Origin: Streptomyces sclerotialus
Lineage (GTDB): Bacteria; Actinomycetota; Actinomycetes; Streptomycetales; Streptomycetaceae
Direction of reading: 5' to 3'
Assembly: GCF_040907265.1 (NCBI RefSeq)
Contig: NZ_JBFOHP010000002.1
Coordinates: forward strand, 7,316,001-7,380,000
Length of the DNA: 64,000 bases
The translations under genes and the position numbers were made by a program. The notes below the pieces were generated by a model. The model did no database searches and was not told the origin of the DNA. It saw only the letters and a program-made list of their open reading frames with translations. Below are positions 1 to 9,929 of this stretch, one piece after another (position 1 is the first letter of the stretch; the number at the start of each line of letters is the position of its first letter).

Positions 1-2
1 AG

Positions 3-326
3 GAGCAGGCCGCCGTCGACGGTGCGAGCCGCGCCCGCTTCCTGTGGCGCATCCTCTTCCCGCTGGTCTTCCCCGGCCTGGCCGCGACCAGCGTCTTCTC
101 CTTCATCTCCACCTGGAACGACTTCCTGTTCGCCAAGTCCTTCCTCATCAGCGACGTCTCGCAGTCCACCCTGCCGCTGGCCCTGCTGGTCTTCTTCAAG
201 CCCGATGAGAACGACTGGGGAGGGATCATGGCCGCCTCCACGGTGATGACCGTCCCCGTCCTGGTCTTCTTCGTACTCGTACAGCGCCGTCTGGTCTCCG
301 GGCTCGGCGGCGCGGTCAAGGACTGA
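3..326 (+). CDS. Carbohydrate ABC transporter permease, C-terminal part (MalG type)
   Basis: The frame is open from the left edge to TGA at 324-326, so only the last 107 residues are seen. The start reads EQAAVDGASR, matching the EAA-loop region of sugar permeases that docks on the ATPase. Two hydrophobic helices follow (LFPLVFPGLAATSVFSFIS and a final one, VMTVPVLVFFVLVQRRLV), then the typical ending LVSGLGGAVKD. Family knowledge: such permeases pair with a second permease and a binding protein to import oligosaccharides. The hexosaminidase starts 4 bp after the stop and is probably co-transcribed. I therefore infer that the transporter handles N-acetylglucosamine or chito-oligosaccharides, but the substrate cannot be read from this fragment. 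Confidence 0.9.
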   Translation, partial: EQAAVDGASRARFLWRILFPLVFPGLAATSVFSFISTWNDFLFAKSFLISDVSQSTLPLALLVFFKPDENDWGGIMAASTVMTVPVLVFFVLVQRRLVSGLGGAVKD

Positions 327-330
327 TGCC

Positions 331-1980
331 GTGAACACCGTTGATGCCGTGCACACCGCACTCGTCCCCGCCCCGGCGCACATGACGGCCGCTCCCGGCG
401 GCGGCTGCGTCCTGGACGCGTCCACCGCGCTCGCGGCGGCGCCCGGCACCGCCACCACCGAACGGTGGCTGCGCTCCACCGTCGGCGCCGCGCTCGGACT
501 GCCCCTGCCGCCCGGCCGTGCCGACGCACCCGGGACGATCACCCTCGCCGTCGACCCCGCACTGGAGCCGGAGCACTACCGGCTCGACACCGCCGGCGAC
601 GCCGTGCGCCTCACCGGCGGCGGACCGGCCGGTGTCTTCTGGGGCGCCCAGACCCTGCGCCAATTGCTCGGCGCCGACGCGTTCCGCCGCGCCCCCGTGA
701 GGCCCCGGGAGCGCCGGCCGCTGCCCGCCGTACGGATCGAGGACGGCCCCCGGTTCGGCTGGCGCGGCATGATGCTCGACGTGGCCCGGCACTTCCTGCC
801 CAAGGACGACGTCCTGCGCCAGCTCGACCTGCTCGCCGCACACAAACTGAACGTCTTCCACTTCCACCTCACCGACGACCAGGGCTGGCGCCTCGAGATC
901 AAGCGCCACCCGCGCCTCACCGAGGTCGGTTCCTGGCGCGCCCGTACCAAGTGGGGCCACCGCGCCTCGGAGCTGTGGGACGAGACCCCGTACGGCGGCC
1001 ACTACACCCAGGACGACATCCGGGAGATCGTCGCGTACGCCGCCGAACGGCACATCCGCATCGTCCCGGAGATCGACGTACCCGGCCACTCACAGGCCGC
1101 CATCAGCGCCTACCCGCAGCTCGGCAACGCCGACGTCGTCGACACAACGGCCCTGGAGGTGTGGGACAGCTGGGGCGTCAGCCCGCACATCCTCGCGCCC
1201 ACCGACACCACCCTGCGCTTCTACGAAGGGGTGCTGGAGGAGGTGCTCGACCTCTTCCCGGCCGAGGTCTCGCCGTTCGTGCACCTCGGCGGGGACGAAT
1301 GCCCGAAGGACCAGTGGCGGCGGTCCCCGGCCGCGCAGGCCCGGATCACCGAACTGGGACTCGCCGGCGAGGACGAGCTCCAGTCCTGGTTCATCCGCCA
1401 CTTCGACGACTGGCTGACCGCCCGCGGCCGCCGGCTCATCGGCTGGGACGAGATCCTGGAAGGCGGCCTCCCCGGCGGCGCCGCGGTCTCCTCCTGGCGC
1501 GGTTACGCGGGCGGCATCGCCGCGGCCGAGGCCGGGCACGACGTCGTGATGTGCCCGGAGCAGCAGGTCTACCTGGACCACCGCCAGCACGGTGGCCCGG
1601 ACGAGCCGATGCCCATCGGGTACGTCCGCACCCTGGAGGACGTCTACCGGTTCGAACCCGTACCGCCGGGCCTTTCCCCCGAGGCGGCCCGCCACGTCCT
1701 CGGCACCCAGGCCAACGTCTGGACCGAGGTCATGCAGAACCGCGCCCGCGTCGACTACCAGGTCTTCCCCCGGCTCGCCGCGTTCGCCGAGGTCGCCTGG
1801 TCCCCGCTGCCGGCCCCGGCCGCACGCGACTACCCGGGCTTCGAGGCGCGGATGACCGCCCACTACGCCCGCCTGGACGCCCTCGGCGTCGACTACCGCC
1901 CGCCCGGCGGTCCGCTGCCCCGGCAGCGCCGCCCCGGTGTGCCCGGCCGCCCGATCGACGGAGCGCCACCGCGGAAGTGA
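331..1980 (+). CDS. Beta-N-acetylhexosaminidase, GH20
   Basis: 549 residues from a GTG start 4 bp after the permease stop. An N-terminal GH20b-like domain (about 30-135) precedes the (beta/alpha)8 catalytic domain (about 140-500). The GH20 signature is present: FHLTDDQGWRLEIK near 175 and HLGGDE with the catalytic Asp-Glu pair at D322-E323. The enzyme removes terminal GlcNAc or GalNAc by substrate-assisted catalysis. No signal peptide is apparent, so it is probably cytoplasmic and acts on sugars imported by the neighbouring ABC transporter. Length is normal for the actinobacterial family. A strong hairpin follows, so this looks like the last gene of the sugar operon. Confidence 0.93.
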   Translation: MNTVDAVHTALVPAPAHMTAAPGGGCVLDASTALAAAPGTATTERWLRSTVGAALGLPLPPGRADAPGTITLAVDPALEPEHYRLDTAGDAVRLTGGGPAGVFWGAQTLRQLLGADAFRRAPVRPRERRPLPAVRIEDGPRFGWRGMMLDVARHFLPKDDVLRQLDLLAAHKLNVFHFHLTDDQGWRLEIKRHPRLTEVGSWRARTKWGHRASELWDETPYGGHYTQDDIREIVAYAAERHIRIVPEIDVPGHSQAAISAYPQLGNADVVDTTALEVWDSWGVSPHILAPTDTTLRFYEGVLEEVLDLFPAEVSPFVHLGGDECPKDQWRRSPAAQARITELGLAGEDELQSWFIRHFDDWLTARGRRLIGWDEILEGGLPGGAAVSSWRGYAGGIAAAEAGHDVVMCPEQQVYLDHRQHGGPDEPMPIGYVRTLEDVYRFEPVPPGLSPEAARHVLGTQANVWTEVMQNRARVDYQVFPRLAAFAEVAWSPLPAPAARDYPGFEARMTAHYARLDALGVDYRPPGGPLPRQRRPGVPGRPIDGAPPRK

Positions 1981-1997
1981 CACGCCCTTGAGGACGT

Positions 1998-2046
1998 GGC
2001 CCGGCAGCACCCTCGCACCCCACGCGTGAGGGCCGGCTGCCGGGCC
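1998..2046 (+). terminator. Hairpin after the hexosaminidase gene
   Basis: GGCCCGGCAGC (1998-2008) pairs perfectly with GCTGCCGGGCC (2036-2046). An inner CCCTC/GAGGG pair lies at 2010-2014 and 2028-2032. It sits 18 bp after the stop at 1980. There is no U tract, as is usual for Streptomyces terminators. Confidence 0.7.
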
Positions 2047-2132
2047 GCTGTCGTCATGGCCGTCGTCGTCGTGGCCGCTGTCGTCTCGCGGGCCTGCTCG
2101 GGGTCCTGACAGTCACTGGTCGAATTCGGTAT

Positions 2133-4028
2133 GTGGCGCGAGCAGAGACGGACAGAAACGTGCCGTTCATAGGTGTCTTTGCAAACACCTTCGGTGCGGC
2201 ATCGGCGTTATGCGGAGGATCGGTTGCTGCGACCGGATGGGTGCGGGAAGGTCCCCTGGACGGTGTCCAGCCGGGAGCCGGGAGGAAGTTGGTGGGGCCT
2301 CAGCCGTGCGCCCCACCCGTGTGGACTCGTGCCCGCTTGTGGAGACTCGTGGAGACGTTCAAGGGTGCTGCTGCCGGTCACCACGGCGTCGGACTCGGTA
2401 CCGCATGGGGTGCCGCTCCGTACCCCGTGCTGGTGGCGGACACCGCGGGCGCCCTGCTGGAGCCGAACCGGGCGGCCGCGCTCCTCTTCCCCGATGCGGT
2501 GCCCGGCGCGTGGCTGCACGAGGTCGTACCGAGCTGGCTGGCCGACGCGCACCGCCGCCTCACCGACCCCCGCCTGGCCGGGGGCCCCGAAGCCGTCCGC
2601 TCCGCCCACCGCGAGGGCGCGCTGCCCGTGCGCGGCAAGGCCGGCGGCCGGAGCTTCGAGGCGTACGCGACCTTCGGTGCGGAAGGGGAGGTGGTGTGGT
2701 GGCTGATCGACGACACCGACCGCCGGCTGGCCGAGGAAGCCCTCAAGACCGAACGTGAGCGCGCCCTGCTGCTGTCGGAGGTCTCCAACGCACTGCTGGC
2801 CTCCATGAACGTCGAACGGTGCATGACACTGACCGCGCAGCTGGCCGCCCGGCACCTGGCGGACGCGGCGGTGGTCATCCCCTCGATGGCCGGCGGCAGC
2901 CTGTCGATGATCACCAGCAGCGCCGACGGTGCCGTGACGCGCCGCGCGATCTCCGCGGACCCGGACCAGGTCCCAGGGCTCAGCGAAGCGTTACAAGGTC
3001 TGCCGTCGGTGTCCGGCTGCTGGATCGATCCCGCGGCGGTCCCCGAGTGGATGGTGCCGGGCTCCTTCGCCGGCCCCGTCGGCTCGGTGGTGGTCACGCC
3101 GCTGCCGGGGCACGGCGTACCGACCGGCGCGCTGGTCCTGCTGCGCCGCGAGGACCGGACGGCGTTCAGCGAGAGCGAGGAGGCCTTCGCCCGGCTGTTC
3201 GCCGGACGGGCCGGGGCCGCATGGTCGGTCGTCAAGCTCTACGCCGAGCAGGCGAGCATCACCGCCACCCTGATGCGGGAGCTGCTGCCGCCCACGCTGC
3301 GGCAGGTGCACGGCGTGGAGTTCGCCGGCGGATACCGTCCCTCGGGCCAGGGCACCCGGGTCGGCGGAGACTTCTACGACGTCCACCCCGGCAGCGACGC
3401 CCGGCAGGAGACCTTCGTCGTGCTGGGTGACGTGTGCGGGAAGGGGCTCGACGCCGCCGTCCTCACCGGCAAGATCCGCAACACGCTGCAGGCGCTGCTG
3501 CCGATGGCCGACGACCACCACCGGGTCCTGAGCCTGCTGAACGGCGCGCTGGTCAACTCCCACCACACCCGCTTCGCCACGCTCGTACTGGCCTCGGCGC
3601 TGCGGGTGGAAGGGCGGGTACGGCTGCGGCTGACCTGCGCCGGGCACCCGGCACCGCTGATCGTGCGGACCGACGGCACGGTCGAGGAGGCGGAAACCTA
3701 CGGAACCCTGGTCGGCGTGCTGCCGGAGATCGAGGCCGAGACGGCCGTGGTCGAGCTCGCGCCGGGGGAGACGTGCCTGATGTTCACCGACGGCATCACG
3801 GAGGCCAAGGGCGGTCCGCTGGGCGGGGACATGTTCGGCGAGCGGCGGCTGCGGAACGCCCTGTCCGAGTGCGTGGCCATGCCCGCGGAAGCCGTCGTCG
3901 AACGCATTCAGATGCTCGCCACGCAGTGGATCGGCCAGGGCCGCCACGACGACATGGCCGTCGTCGCCATCACCGCACCACGGACCGCGCGCAGCAGCGC
4001 GGCGGACGCACACATTTCAGGCAGGTAA
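2133..4028 (+). CDS. PP2C/SpoIIE-type serine phosphatase with PAS and GAF-like sensor regions
   Basis: 631 residues from GTG 2133; a later GTG at 2353 is also possible because the first ~75 residues look unconserved. A PAS-like segment (about 90-150, APYPVLVADTAGALLEPN) is followed by a GAF-like region (about 210-365). A SpoIIE phosphatase domain (about 390-615) shows the metal-binding motifs GGDFYDV (~410), GDVCGKGLDAA (~431), FTDGITEA (~550) and HDDMAVV (~605). Such proteins dephosphorylate anti-anti-sigma factors in partner-switching cascades. The next gene, 27 bp downstream, encodes a CarH-type B12 photosensory protein, and carotenoid genes follow. I infer a light-linked phosphatase pathway; the regulated sigma factor is not in the window. 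Confidence 0.85.
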   Translation: MARAETDRNVPFIGVFANTFGAASALCGGSVAATGWVREGPLDGVQPGAGRKLVGPQPCAPPVWTRARLWRLVETFKGAAAGHHGVGLGTAWGAAPYPVLVADTAGALLEPNRAAALLFPDAVPGAWLHEVVPSWLADAHRRLTDPRLAGGPEAVRSAHREGALPVRGKAGGRSFEAYATFGAEGEVVWWLIDDTDRRLAEEALKTERERALLLSEVSNALLASMNVERCMTLTAQLAARHLADAAVVIPSMAGGSLSMITSSADGAVTRRAISADPDQVPGLSEALQGLPSVSGCWIDPAAVPEWMVPGSFAGPVGSVVVTPLPGHGVPTGALVLLRREDRTAFSESEEAFARLFAGRAGAAWSVVKLYAEQASITATLMRELLPPTLRQVHGVEFAGGYRPSGQGTRVGGDFYDVHPGSDARQETFVVLGDVCGKGLDAAVLTGKIRNTLQALLPMADDHHRVLSLLNGALVNSHHTRFATLVLASALRVEGRVRLRLTCAGHPAPLIVRTDGTVEEAETYGTLVGVLPEIEAETAVVELAPGETCLMFTDGITEAKGGPLGGDMFGERRLRNALSECVAMPAEAVVERIQMLATQWIGQGRHDDMAVVAITAPRTARSSAADAHISGR

Positions 4029-4055
4029 ACGCACACACCTCAGGCAGGAAACGAC

Positions 4056-5180
4056 ATGAACACTCCCTCGCACTCGTCCTCCGGCGCCACGCCGGAGCTG
4101 GACGTCACCTGCACGCAGCTGTGGGACGCCCTCCTGGAGGGCGACGAATACGCCGCCGCCCAGACCGCCTTCGCCGCCCTCGACGCCGGACTGGCCCCCG
4201 AGGCGCTCCTGCTCGACGCGATCGCCACCGTCCAGCGGCGGATCGGCGTCGAATGGGCCGCCAACCGGATCACCGTCGCGCAGGAACACGCCGCCACGGC
4301 CATCAGCGACCGTGTGGTGGCCGCCGTGGCGCTGCACACCGGCGGCCGCCGCGGCATCGGCAACAAGAGCGGCCGGGCCGCCGACCGGCGCATGACCATC
4401 GCCTGCGTGCCAGGCGAATGGCACGCCCTGCCGGCGCGGTTGCTCGCCGAGGTCCTCACACTGCGCGGCTGGCACGTGGACTTCCTCGGCGCCCACGTCC
4501 CCACCCCGCACCTGGTCGCCCACCTCTACCGCACCGGCGCCGATGCCGTCGCCCTCTCCGCCTCCCTCGCCGACCGGCTCCCCACGGTCCACACCACGGT
4601 CAACGCCTGCCGTACCGCGGGGGTTCCCGTGCTGGCCGGCGGCGCCGCCTTCGGCCGGCACGGCAGGTACGCGCGCCAACTCGGCGCGATCTGGGCCGAC
4701 GACGCACGCAGCGCCGCCGACCGGCTGGAGAAGGGACTGACACGGCCCGACCCGGCGGCCGTACGCCAGCCCGCCGACGACCTGCCGCACCTCGAGGACC
4801 AGGAGTACACGCTGATCACGCGGTCGACGGCACAGCTGGTGCAGCACACCCTCGGCGCCCTTGAGGACCACGTCCCCGCCATGAAGACGTACACGGAACG
4901 GCAGCGGCAGTACACCGCCGAGGACATCGCGCACATCATCGATTTCCTGGCCACCACCCTGTACGTGGACGACCTCACGCTGTTCACCGACTTCATGGCC
5001 TGGACCGCGGACGTACTCACCGCCCGTGACGTCCCCCCGGACGTGCTCTTCCCCGCCATGGACATCCTGGCCGGGCAGCTGAAGGACTTCCCCCGCGCGG
5101 CCGAAGTGCTCAACCGGGCCCATGACGCGCTGGTCACCCACCTCGACGGCCGTTCCCCCGGCCTGCCCGACGCGCTCTGA
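4056..5180 (+). CDS. CarH-type adenosylcobalamin photosensory protein lacking a DNA-binding domain
   Basis: 374 residues, ATG start. Residues 15-95 form the helical-bundle cap with the Wx9EH motif (W67, E77-H78) seen in light-sensing B12 domains. Residues 110-205 form the B12-binding Rossmann fold with the ExH motif E121-W122-H123, where His is the expected lower cobalt ligand, and a GG at 195-196. CarH and LitR carry an N-terminal MerR helix-turn-helix; here there is none. Instead an uncharacterised all-helical C-terminal domain follows (about 250-374). It lies 27 bp downstream of the SpoIIE-type phosphatase and faces crtU. Inference: it reports light (or B12) to the phosphatase rather than to DNA. 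The motifs are seen directly; the signalling role is not proven. Confidence 0.82.
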   Translation: MNTPSHSSSGATPELDVTCTQLWDALLEGDEYAAAQTAFAALDAGLAPEALLLDAIATVQRRIGVEWAANRITVAQEHAATAISDRVVAAVALHTGGRRGIGNKSGRAADRRMTIACVPGEWHALPARLLAEVLTLRGWHVDFLGAHVPTPHLVAHLYRTGADAVALSASLADRLPTVHTTVNACRTAGVPVLAGGAAFGRHGRYARQLGAIWADDARSAADRLEKGLTRPDPAAVRQPADDLPHLEDQEYTLITRSTAQLVQHTLGALEDHVPAMKTYTERQRQYTAEDIAHIIDFLATTLYVDDLTLFTDFMAWTADVLTARDVPPDVLFPAMDILAGQLKDFPRAAEVLNRAHDALVTHLDGRSPGLPDAL

Positions 5181-5210
5181 CGGGGTGCCGGTCCGTCTTC
5201 GGGGGCCGCG

Positions 5211-5253
5211 TCCGGCCCGGGGCCCTGGCCTGCCGGCAGGGCCCCGGGCCGGA
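5211..5253. terminator. Bidirectional terminator between convergent B12-sensor gene and crtU
   Basis: A perfect 16-bp inverted repeat: TCCGGCCCGGGGCCCT (5211-5226) and AGGGCCCCGGGCCGGA (5238-5253) with an 11-base loop. It lies between stop codons at 5180 (+) and 5256 (-), so it can serve both transcripts. Confidence 0.85.
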
Positions 5254-5255
5254 CG

Positions 5256-6869
5256 TCACCCCTCGTCCCGCCACCTCGCCAGCGCCCGGAGCGCGGCGGA
5301 GCGTCCCCGGTCCGGAACGGTCCAGAGGATCTGTCCGTGTACGCCCCAGCGCTCCAGGAGCGCGTTGGCGGCGAGGAACCCGGAGGTCGCCGCGCGTTCC
5401 ATGAGGGCCACCGGCAGATCCGTACGGACGAGGTCACCCGCGACCATCAACGCGGGGTGCGGCGTGCGCACCGTAGGCCGGTCGGCATGGCCGCCCACCG
5501 GGAACAGCGGGCAGTCCGCACGCCACTCATGGTGCGCGTCGACCACACGCGCCGCCCGCGTCTCCGGGTAGACCGCGTGCAACTGGCCGAGCAGCCGCTC
5601 CTGTTCCCGTTCGCGGTCGGCCCCTTCGGGCAGCGCGTAGGCGTGCAGTTCCACCACGGAGCCGCCGGTGCGCGCGGCCCAGCGGGCGGCCTCGCCCTCC
5701 CACCGGTCCAGCACGCTGACGTTGTCCAGGGAGCCGAACCCGCTCGTCCCGAGGAACCCGGGCCGGTCCGGCGCGACGGGCCGGTCCAGCCACAGCCGCG
5801 ACACCAGGAACGGCGGCGCCGTACGCAGCCGGTCCACCTGCCCGCGCCACCGGGCGTCGCCCAGCCCGGGGGAGCGGTCGACCAGGGAGCGCAGCCCGCC
5901 GGTGTCCAGCGCGAGCACCACGGCGTCGTGGCGCCGGGAGCCCGCCGGGCCGGACACGGTGAGGCCGCCGTCCGCTGCGGGCTCCACGGAGTGCACGGGG
6001 CTGTCCGTACGCAACTCGGCACCATGGCCGGCCAGATAGCGCGCCAGCGGCTCCCAGAGGGCCGTCGGGAACGGCTCGCCGGGCACATCGAAGAGCAGCC
6101 CTTCGCTGGACCCGAGGAAGTAGATGTGGAACATCAGGACCATCTCCGCGGCCGACAGCTCACGGGGATCGGCGAAGAAGCTGCGCGAGAAGACCTCGAA
6201 GGCCAGGTGATGCGCGGCCTCGGGGAAGCGGATGGCGTCCAGGAAGTCCCGGGCGCTGGTGCCGTCCAGCCGCTCGTAGGTGCCGGGCACCCGGACGTCG
6301 AGCAGCGGCAGGGCCGCCACCGGGTTCATGCGCAGCAGGTCGCGGGCGCGGAAGGTGGGGCTGAGCGCGACGAACCCCAGGGCGCTCCAGGGCGGCGTCC
6401 TGGGCACCCGGCGGAAGCTGTCACGCATGCCGCTGCTGTGCCGGAGCGGGTAGTCGGGCAGCGGCGTGAGCGCGCGCAGCCCGGGATCGGCCCGGCGCAG
6501 CAGTCCCCGCAGGTTGTAGTACTGCCGGAAGAACGCGTGGAAGCCCCGGCTCATCGTCGCCCCGGTGCCGTCGGCGAGCCGCACGGGCCGGCCGGCGAGC
6601 CGGCCGCCGAGCACCGGTTCCCGCTCGTGCAGCGTCACTCGTACCCCGCGCTCGGCCAGGGCGGTGGCGGCCGCCAGCCCGGCGATGCCCCCGCCGATCA
6701 CCGCCGTGGTGGGCGGCTCGCCCTCGATACGGGGGGCGGCCCGGACGGGGCAGCAGGACGCGGGCGCGCCGGTCGCGGCCACGGCGGGCGGCGGACGGTG
6801 CCGCGTCACGCAGCAAGGGCATAAAGCCTCCTCGGTCACCCGGAGGTGTCGTGGTGGGTGGATGGTCAC
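5256..6869 (-). CDS. crtU: Carotene desaturase/methylase CrtU (isorenieratene synthase)
   Basis: 537 residues. The GTG start at 6869 overlaps the crtY stop (GTGA). A Cys-containing N-terminal extension (about 1-50) precedes the FAD dinucleotide-binding motif AVIGGGIAGLAAATALAERG (~57-76) and GGRLAGR. GFHAFFRQYYNLRGLL is typical of the CrtU branch of the phytoene-desaturase-like family. The enzyme aromatises and shifts a methyl group on beta-carotene rings, giving beta-isorenieratene and then isorenieratene. It is the last step and is translationally coupled to lycopene cyclase. The crtT methyltransferase that lies between these genes in some Streptomyces clusters is absent. Confidence 0.9.
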   Translation of the reverse strand: MTIHPPRHLRVTEEALCPCCVTRHRPPPAVAATGAPASCCPVRAAPRIEGEPPTTAVIGGGIAGLAAATALAERGVRVTLHEREPVLGGRLAGRPVRLADGTGATMSRGFHAFFRQYYNLRGLLRRADPGLRALTPLPDYPLRHSSGMRDSFRRVPRTPPWSALGFVALSPTFRARDLLRMNPVAALPLLDVRVPGTYERLDGTSARDFLDAIRFPEAAHHLAFEVFSRSFFADPRELSAAEMVLMFHIYFLGSSEGLLFDVPGEPFPTALWEPLARYLAGHGAELRTDSPVHSVEPAADGGLTVSGPAGSRRHDAVVLALDTGGLRSLVDRSPGLGDARWRGQVDRLRTAPPFLVSRLWLDRPVAPDRPGFLGTSGFGSLDNVSVLDRWEGEAARWAARTGGSVVELHAYALPEGADREREQERLLGQLHAVYPETRAARVVDAHHEWRADCPLFPVGGHADRPTVRTPHPALMVAGDLVRTDLPVALMERAATSGFLAANALLERWGVHGQILWTVPDRGRSAALRALARWRDEG

Positions 6870-8059
6870 GGGCGCGGGAACGGCCGCCGGGGGAGCAGCG
6901 GCAGCTCGGCCACTGTGCGGAGCATCGGCAGCACGGGGGTGTGCAGCCCGATCGCGAGGTCCTCGTACAGCCGCGTACGCCCGTCCAGGAAGCGCAGCAG
7001 CCGCTCCAGGGGTACGCGCCGGAACAGCCGCGCGAAGAAGTCGGCGCCGTCCACCCGCCCGGTGTCCAGGGCGCGCAGCAGTACGGAGTCCATCGCACGG
7101 GACCGTGCCGCGTGCGGCGGTGGCGGGACCGGGCGGCGGCCCGCGCGGTAGGCGGCGGCGATCGCCCCGGTCTGCCGCTGTACGGCGGCGAAGGTGTACC
7201 CGGTCGACGGGCGCGTGGCACCGCCGGCCGCGCCGATGCGGAAGACGGCGGGCCCGGCCTGCCGGGCGAACGGCGCGTCCGTCATGGGGATCACGCCGGT
7301 CTCCGTACCGGTGACGGACAGGCCGCCCAGGCCCAGCACGTCCTGCGTGTAGTGGCGCAGCGCAGCTTCGTACGCGTCCGTGCTCAGTGGTGCCGCCGAG
7401 AACTCCGTGTACTCCACCAGAGCCGTGCGCCGCCCCGTGGGCAGCACGTACCCGAAGGACAGGCCGTGTGACGGCTGCGGCGTACGGAAGTCCATCAGCC
7501 GCACCTCCTGAGGGTCGAAGGCGGGCCGCTCGGTACGGACGAACCAGCCCCGGAAGTGCTGGAGCAGCGTCGTACGGGCCGCCGGCAGGATCCCCAGCGG
7601 CCGCGAGTCGAACACCCAGCGGGCGGCCACGGTCACGGGCTCGCCTCCGGCCGTCGTGCCGTGCACCTCGGCGCCCCCGGGCACGTCCCGCACCGCGTCG
7701 ACCGCCGCCTCGATGCGGCGGACACCGGGGCGCGCCGCCAGCTCGCGCCGCACCAGTGCTTCGAAGTCGTCCGAGCGGATCATCTTGTAGCGCAGCGGCG
7801 CGATGCAGCCCGCCGCCGTCCTGCCCTGGGTGTCGTGCACGGCGAGCCGCTGCCAGGAGGCGGTGACCGCCGCTTCGTAGGCGCCGTCGTCACGTTCCCA
7901 GAAGCACCAGGTGCGCCGCGGCGGGCGCAGCGGCCCCGGAGGCGCGTCGACGAGTGCCACCACCGGCCGCCGGCCGCCGCCCACGGGTGACGAGAGCCGG
8001 TGGGCCAGGGAGAGGCCCGCGGCCCCCGCCCCCACGATGGCGACATCCGCGTCGAGCAC
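6866..8059 (-). CDS. crtY: Lycopene beta-cyclase CrtY
   Basis: 397 residues from GTG 8059, chosen because GGAGGAGG lies a few bases upstream and the FAD-binding motif [18 protein letters not shown] begins at residue 4. The frame is open further upstream but without coding character. [13 protein letters not shown] and [17 protein letters not shown] match the C-terminal signature of actinobacterial CrtY-type cyclases. It converts both ends of lycopene to beta rings, giving beta-carotene. It is co-transcribed with crtU and divergent from crtI across a 328-bp spacer. Confidence 0.92.
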   Translation of the reverse strand: MLDADVAIVGAGAAGLSLAHRLSSPVGGGRRPVVALVDAPPGPLRPPRRTWCFWERDDGAYEAAVTASWQRLAVHDTQGRTAAGCIAPLRYKMIRSDDFEALVRRELAARPGVRRIEAAVDAVRDVPGGAEVHGTTAGGEPVTVAARWVFDSRPLGILPAARTTLLQHFRGWFVRTERPAFDPQEVRLMDFRTPQPSHGLSFGYVLPTGRRTALVEYTEFSAAPLSTDAYEAALRHYTQDVLGLGGLSVTGTETGVIPMTDAPFARQAGPAVFRIGAAGGATRPSTGYTFAAVQRQTGAIAAAYRAGRRPVPPPPHAARSRAMDSVLLRALDTGRVDGADFFARLFRRVPLERLLRFLDGRTRLYEDLAIGLHTPVLPMLRTVAELPLLPRRPFPRP

Positions 8060-8387
8060 GGGACTTCCTCCTCCGGTACGGCGGCGCGCGGCACATGGCC
8101 GCGCGGTGCGTGGCCTTTCGGGCGCGCGATACAGGGCTGCCCGAAGGATTCCGTGTCCCGCGCCCACTGGAGGCGCGGCACGCGGAGGCGCGCCGACGGA
8201 CGGTGTGGCTTCCGGCCACCTGGGTACCCCGGGACCGCCGGCCCCACCGGCACCGTTCCGGACGCGATCGCGCCGAAGTACGGCCCGCCCTCGTGTCGTC
8301 CGCCGTCCACGGGTCCGCGGCGGCGAAGATGGGACGGCTCGCCGCGTACAGCGTCCGCCACCCGCCCGCGGCCGACGGAGGAACACG
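8060..8387. promoter_or_regulatory. Divergent crtY/crtI intergenic control region
   Basis: The 328 bp hold no gene and separate the two carotenoid transcripts. GGAGG at 8377-8381 is the crtI ribosome-binding site. In other Streptomyces crt genes are driven by a light-induced ECF sigma factor (LitS). I could not identify a convincing -35/-10 pair or operator by eye. Confidence 0.55.
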
Positions 8388-9929
8388 ATGACCAGGACCC
8401 TCCCCGGGCCCACCGACCACGTCGTCGTGGTCGGAGCCGGGCTCGCCGGCCTCGCGGCCGCCCTGCACCTGCTCGGCGCCGGACGCCGGGTCACCGTCGT
8501 CGAGCGCGGTCCGCTGCCCGGCGGCCGCGCCGGGCGGATCGAGCGCGGCGGTTACCGCATCGACACCGGTCCCACCGTCCTGACCATGCCGGATCTCGCC
8601 GACGAGGCCTTCGCGGCGGTGGGCGGCAGCCTCCGGGAGCGCGTCGAGCTCGTTCCCCTGCACCCCGCCTACAGAGCGCACTTCGCCGACGGCAGCAGGC
8701 TCGACGTGCACACCGGGCCCGAGGCGATGGAGGCCGAGGTCGAACGTTTCGCCGGAGCCCGGGAGGCCGCCGGCTACCGGCGCCTGCGCGGCTGGCTGGA
8801 GGAGGTCTACCGGGCACAGATGCGCCGCTTCATCGACGCGAACTTCGACTCACCGCTCCAGCTGCTCAACCCCGACCTGGCCCGCCTCGCCGCACTGGGC
8901 GGCTTCGGCCGCCTCGACGCCCGGATCGCCCGCCACCTGCACGACGAGCGGCTGCGCCGGGTGTTCACCTTCCAGGCCCTGTACGCGGGCGTCCCGCCGG
9001 CCCGCGCCCTGGCCGCGTACGCCGTCATCGCGTACATGGACACCGTCGCGGGCGTGTACTTCCCGCGCGGCGGCATGCACGCCCTGCCGCGGGCCATGGC
9101 GGAGGCCGCCGCCGAAGCCGGTGCCGACCTGCGGTACGGACACGACGTCACCCGCCTGGAACGCTCCGGCAGCCGCGTCACCGCGGTGCTCACCTCCCAG
9201 GGCCGCATCCCGTGCGACGCGGTCGTCCTCACCCCCGACCTGCCCGTCGCCTACCGGCTGCTGGGCCGCCGCCCGCGGCGCCCGGTACGGCTGCGCCACT
9301 CGCCCTCCGCGGTCGTCCTGCACGCGGGCACCGACCGCACCTGGCCGGACCTCGCCCACCACACGCTGTCCTTCGGCGGTGCCTGGCGGCGTACCTTCGA
9401 CGAACTCACCAGGACCGGCCGCCCGATGACCGACCCGTCCCTCCTGATCACGCGCCCCACCGCCACCGATCCGTCGCTCGCGCCCCCCGGCCGCCACCTG
9501 CACTACATCCTGGCGCCCTGCCCCAACACCGACATCGGGCCGAGCGCCGCCGAGTGGCGCGACCTCGCGCCGCGCTACCGCGACCACCTGCTCAGCGAAC
9601 TCCAGCGCCGCGGACTCGACGGCATCGCCGCCGCCGTCGAAGAGCAGTGCCTGGTCACACCGGCCGACTGGCACGCACAAGGACACGCGGCGGGCACGCC
9701 GTTCTCCGCCGCCCACACCTTCGCGCAGACCGGCCCCTTCCGTCCGCGCAACCTCGTCGGCGGCACCGAGAACGCCGTACTCGCGGGCTGCGGCACCACA
9801 CCGGGCGTCGGCGTACCGACCGTCCTGCTCTCGGGCAAACTGGCGGCCGCCCGGGTCACCGGCCCGCCGCCCCGTCCCCGTACCCGCATCCGGGCCCCGC
9901 GTCCGGCCACGGAAGGCACCCGGCCATGA
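8388..9929 (+). CDS. crtI: Phytoene desaturase CrtI
   Basis: 513 residues from ATG 8388, with GGAGG 6 bp upstream. The N-terminal FAD fold [20 protein letters not shown] is followed by LPGGRAGR and [14 protein letters not shown]. The C-terminal CrtI signature [18 protein letters not shown] is intact. It introduces four double bonds into phytoene to give lycopene. The stop codon overlaps the crtB start (ATGA), so the two are translationally coupled. crtE (GGPP synthase), which usually precedes crtI in Streptomyces clusters, is missing here. Confidence 0.95.
   Translation: MTRTLPGPTDHVVVVGAGLAGLAAALHLLGAGRRVTVVERGPLPGGRAGRIERGGYRIDTGPTVLTMPDLADEAFAAVGGSLRERVELVPLHPAYRAHFADGSRLDVHTGPEAMEAEVERFAGAREAAGYRRLRGWLEEVYRAQMRRFIDANFDSPLQLLNPDLARLAALGGFGRLDARIARHLHDERLRRVFTFQALYAGVPPARALAAYAVIAYMDTVAGVYFPRGGMHALPRAMAEAAAEAGADLRYGHDVTRLERSGSRVTAVLTSQGRIPCDAVVLTPDLPVAYRLLGRRPRRPVRLRHSPSAVVLHAGTDRTWPDLAHHTLSFGGAWRRTFDELTRTGRPMTDPSLLITRPTATDPSLAPPGRHLHYILAPCPNTDIGPSAAEWRDLAPRYRDHLLSELQRRGLDGIAAAVEEQCLVTPADWHAQGHAAGTPFSAAHTFAQTGPFRPRNLVGGTENAVLAGCGTTPGVGVPTVLLSGKLAAARVTGPPPRPRTRIRAPRPATEGTRP

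Noticed and set aside
5256..8059. Starting crtY at the far upstream end of its open frame (8494)
   Set aside because: The extra 145 codons would overlap crtI and lack homology; GTG 8059 has a strong Shine-Dalgarno and begins right at the FAD motif.
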